Shown here one piece after another: positions 59,783 through 64,000 of a DNA stretch of 64,000 nucleotides; the first letter of the stretch is position 1, and each line of letters starts with the position of its first letter. Under the pieces are notes generated by a model. It did not search any database, was not told where the DNA came from, and worked only from the letters and a program-made list of their open reading frames with translations. This DNA is from Falsiroseomonas sp050563525. Lineage in GTDB: Bacteria > Pseudomonadota > Alphaproteobacteria > Acetobacterales > Acetobacteraceae. The position numbers were made by a program, and so were the translations under genes. The DNA lies in contig NZ_JBNXUN010000006.1 of the NCBI RefSeq assembly GCF_050563525.1, positions 248,001 to 312,000 of the forward strand, read 5' to 3'.

Positions 59783-60586
59783 ATGCGCCCCAGCCTGCTC
59801 CGCCGCGCCGCCCCTGCCCTGTTCCTCGGTGCCATGCTGGTGCTGCCCGGGCTGGCCGCGCCCGCCAAGGCCCAGTCCCGCAGCCTGCACCCCGAGGCCG
59901 GCGCGATGTGCCGCGCGGAATGTGCCCAAACGAGTGGAGCCCGGACCAATGCGGCACAGGCCTGCGCCATCCGCTGCGCCGCGACCGTCGCCTACCTGAC
60001 ACAGCAGAGCGGCCGCGCCACCGCCGAGGCCAGCGGTCGCGGCCGGCAGCCGGGTGCAGGACCTGCGCATGCGACCCCCGCCGCGCTCCGAACCTCCCAT
60101 CCGCAGGCGCTGCGCCCACAGTCGGTGGCACACCGCAGGGTCCAGGCGCCGATCATCCAGGCACCGAACATCCAGGCTCCGGCCGCACCGGCGCCACGCC
60201 CGCTGCCCGCAGCCACCCGCCCCGCCACGGGCCACGGCGTAATTTATGGCGCCCGCACCCCCTCCGCCGCCTTCGGCCTGGTGGTGGGCGAGCGGGACCG
60301 GATGGCGGCGCACCGGGTCGCGGAACGCACCTGCTCCTCCGCCGGTCCCGGCTGCCGCATCCTGGCCGAGTTCACCGCCGCCTGCGGTGCCGCCGCACAT
60401 GGCGTGAAGCGCAGCCAGTGGGCGATGTTCATGACCTCGAACCCGGACTCCTACGTGGTGACCTCGCTCTCCGCCGGATCGGGGCCGACCCAGGCGGTGG
60501 CGGAGCGGGACGCGATCGCCGAGTGCCGGTCGCGCGACCCGCTCGCCACCTGCCGGATCACCGCCTCGGCGTGTGGAAGGGGTTAA
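59783..60586 (+). CDS. DUF4189 domain exported protein with QAP repeats
   Basis: A 267-residue secreted protein. Signal peptide ends near AKAQ. The mature part has a cysteine-rich segment (CRAECAQ, CAIRCAA), a Pro/Ala/Gln linker with three 15-base repeats encoding (I/V)QAP units, and the DUF4189 domain (AAFGLVVGERDRMAAHRVAERTC...) to the end, with a C-terminal pair of cysteines. Function unknown. Start has AAGGA upstream. The stop overlaps the ccmB stop. Confidence 0.85.
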   Translation: MRPSLLRRAAPALFLGAMLVLPGLAAPAKAQSRSLHPEAGAMCRAECAQTSGARTNAAQACAIRCAATVAYLTQQSGRATAEASGRGRQPGAGPAHATPAALRTSHPQALRPQSVAHRRVQAPIIQAPNIQAPAAPAPRPLPAATRPATGHGVIYGARTPSAAFGLVVGERDRMAAHRVAERTCSSAGPGCRILAEFTAACGAAAHGVKRSQWAMFMTSNPDSYVVTSLSAGSGPTQAVAERDAIAECRSRDPLATCRITASACGRG

Positions 60587-61242
60587 TCCCCGCGCAGCGC
60601 AGCCCCGGCGGCCAGCGGCGCCAGCGGCGCGGCCAGCGCCAGCAGGGCGGCCAGCAGCAGCAGGTAGGGGCGCGCGGACAGGCCGGCGGCGGCGGCCTCG
60701 ATCGCGGCGGCGCCGAAGATCACCGCCGGGATCGACAGCGGCAGCACCAGCAGCGGCAGCAGGACGCCGCCGCGCCGGGCGCCGAGCGTCAGCGCCGCCC
60801 CCGCCGTGCCGAACAGCGACAGCACGCCAGTCGCCAGCCCCAGCGCCAGCATCGCCACGCCCCAGGCCTCCACCGGCAGGTTCAGCATGGCGGCGGCGAC
60901 CGGCGTGGCGAGCAGCAGCGGCAGGCCGGTGACCACCCAGTGGCCCAGCGCCTTCGCGGCGGCGAGGCCCGCCGGCGGCAGGCCGGACAGCAGAAGCTGG
61001 TCGAGCGAGCCGTCTTCCGCCTCGGCCCCGAACAGGCGGTCCAGCGGCAGCAGCGCGGCCAGCAGCGCCGCGGCGAGCAGGGCGCCGGGGGCGATCCGCG
61101 CCAGGACCTCCGGCGAGGGGCCGATGCCGAAGGGGAACAGGGCGCAGACCAGCACGAAGAACAGCACCGCCGCCAGCGCATCGGCCGGATGCCGCAGGGC
61201 GAGGCGGATTTCCCGCCCGAGGACGGCGCTGAAACCTCTCAA
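60583..61242 (-). CDS. ccmB: Haem exporter CcmB (cytochrome c maturation)
   Basis: A 219-residue membrane protein with six helices, partner of CcmA. The start is TTG overlapping the ccmA stop (TTGA) at 61242. LGREIRLALRHPADALAAVLFFVLV opens the protein, and FGAEAEDGSLDQLLLSG between helices two and three is conserved; length equals E. coli CcmB. It acts with CcmACDE to deliver haem to CcmE. Confidence 0.94.
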   Translation of the reverse strand: MRGFSAVLGREIRLALRHPADALAAVLFFVLVCALFPFGIGPSPEVLARIAPGALLAAALLAALLPLDRLFGAEAEDGSLDQLLLSGLPPAGLAAAKALGHWVVTGLPLLLATPVAAAMLNLPVEAWGVAMLALGLATGVLSLFGTAGAALTLGARRGGVLLPLLVLPLSIPAVIFGAAAIEAAAAGLSARPYLLLLAALLALAAPLAPLAAGAALRGD

Positions 61243-61829
61243 AGCGCCAGCTCCCGCGCGCCCGGAAGCGGCAGCGGCAGGTGGGTGGCGGCCAGCACGG
61301 CGCCCCCGGCCGCCCTGTGGGTGGCGAGCAGGCCGCCGAGTCGTGCGACGGAGGCCGCATCCAGACCCACCGTCGGCTCGTCCAGCAGCCACAGCGGCAC
61401 CGGCGCCAGCGCCAGCCGGGCCAGCGCCAGCCGTCGCTTCTGGCCGGAGGACAGCACCCGCGCCGGCAGGTCGGCCAGCTCCGCCAGGCCGACCGCAGCC
61501 AGCGCGGCCGCCACGTCGCCGCCCCACAGACGGGCGTAGAACCGGAGGTTTTCCACGGCCGAGAGCGAGGGCTTCAGCGCGTCCTGGTGGCTCAGGTAGC
61601 GCAGCCGCGCGGCATGGCCGACGCGATCCGCCAGCGCATCCTGGCCATCCCACAGCAACTGCCCCTCGGCCGCCGGGATCAGCCCGGCCAGCAGCCGCAG
61701 CAGGCTCGACTTTCCCGCACCGTTCGCGCCGAGCAGCAGCAGCGCGCCCCCCGCCTCCAGGGTGAAGGAAAGTCCGGCAAAGATCGCGCGGTCGCCCCGC
61801 CAACAGGCCAAATCCCGCGCTTCCAGCAT
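61239..61829 (-). CDS. ccmA: Haem ABC exporter ATP-binding protein CcmA
   Basis: A 196-residue ABC ATPase. Walker A GANGAGKSS (residues 34-42), signature LSSGQKRR, Walker B LWLLDEP, and the H-loop ATH. Its ATP use releases haem-loaded CcmE in c-type cytochrome maturation. ccmC, ccmD and ccmE are not here. Divergent from aconitase. Confidence 0.95.
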   Translation of the reverse strand: MLEARDLACWRGDRAIFAGLSFTLEAGGALLLLGANGAGKSSLLRLLAGLIPAAEGQLLWDGQDALADRVGHAARLRYLSHQDALKPSLSAVENLRFYARLWGGDVAAALAAVGLAELADLPARVLSSGQKRRLALARLALAPVPLWLLDEPTVGLDAASVARLGGLLATHRAAGGAVLAATHLPLPLPGARELAL

Positions 61830-62002
61830 ACCATCCCCGCATAAGGCGGGCTGGCGGATGGACCGGCCCGGAGGCCTGTGGTTTAAGCCGCAAGCCGCGG
61901 TCGCGAAAGCGCCGGGGCGGAACCGCGCCCGACCTGGCGCAAGGCGCCCCGCTTCCGGGGTGGCACCCAGGCCGGCGCAAGGCCAGACGGGGACCCCGGA
62001 CC

Positions 62003-64000
<1,998 letters not shown>

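Overview
This is about 64 kb of a high-GC (roughly 70%) alphaproteobacterial chromosome, most likely from an aerobic heterotroph of the Roseomonas / Acetobacteraceae type. The evidence is a GcrA-type cell-cycle regulator, an alphaproteobacterial aa3 cytochrome oxidase operon (ctaC-ctaD-ctaB-coxF-ctaG-ctaE-DUF983-surf1), a PmtA-like phosphatidylethanolamine methyltransferase, CcmAB beside aconitase, and five TctC/Bug-type periplasmic receptors with no TctA or TctB permease in view. I see no rRNA, tRNA, CRISPR array, prophage, IS element or plasmid feature. It reads as a core chromosome with several compact catabolic operons.

Layout. 1-4,095: a truncated gene end, a TctC receptor, an enolase-superfamily dehydratase, an EamA exporter, a DUF805 protein and an RlpA lipoprotein-like protein. 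4,154-11,724 (minus): a LysR-headed operon with a GalB-like hydratase, a type I extradiol dioxygenase, a FAS1-like dehydratase, a class III CoA-transferase, two TctC receptors and a LigI-like lactonase. It looks like a ring-cleavage route through pyrone dicarboxylate and oxalomesaconate-like intermediates. 11,775-17,352: a small ORF, a PanE-like reductase, and a divergent HyuA-HyuB-MaoC operon. 17,349-21,928: an SDR divergent from an IclR-CMD-amidohydrolase-TctC operon, with a perfect inverted repeat between them. 21,949-28,665: a B12-dependent ribonucleotide reductase, an HWE-type sensor kinase, a Vgb-like propeller protein and a small cytochrome c.

28,650-36,345 (minus): an M32 carboxypeptidase and the whole aa3 oxidase and assembly operon. 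36,619-41,843: PmtA, an EamA exporter, GcrA, a formamidase-like enzyme, an HExxH protein and CorA. 41,906-45,733: a TRAP permease translationally coupled to mtnB-mtnD-mtnC (methionine salvage). 45,926-48,608: TatA, a TerC/Alx family protein and a manganese catalase. 48,732-52,399: a fifth TctC receptor, a CHAP lipoprotein, an HMG-CoA-lyase-like enzyme and a second class III CoA-transferase. 52,640-59,602: an MFS protein, a two-component system, HtrA and HrpB. 59,783-64,000: a DUF4189 protein, CcmB, CcmA and a 3'-truncated aconitase.

Most operons are held together by 4-base ATGA, GTGA or TTGA overlaps, so start sites in those operons are well constrained. The best leads are the LysR-controlled ring-cleavage operon with its unusual enzyme combination, the TRAP permease fused into the methionine-salvage operon, the IclR operator candidate, a DUF983 gene with no normal start codon, and a cytochrome gene whose start lies in a REP-like hairpin tail.
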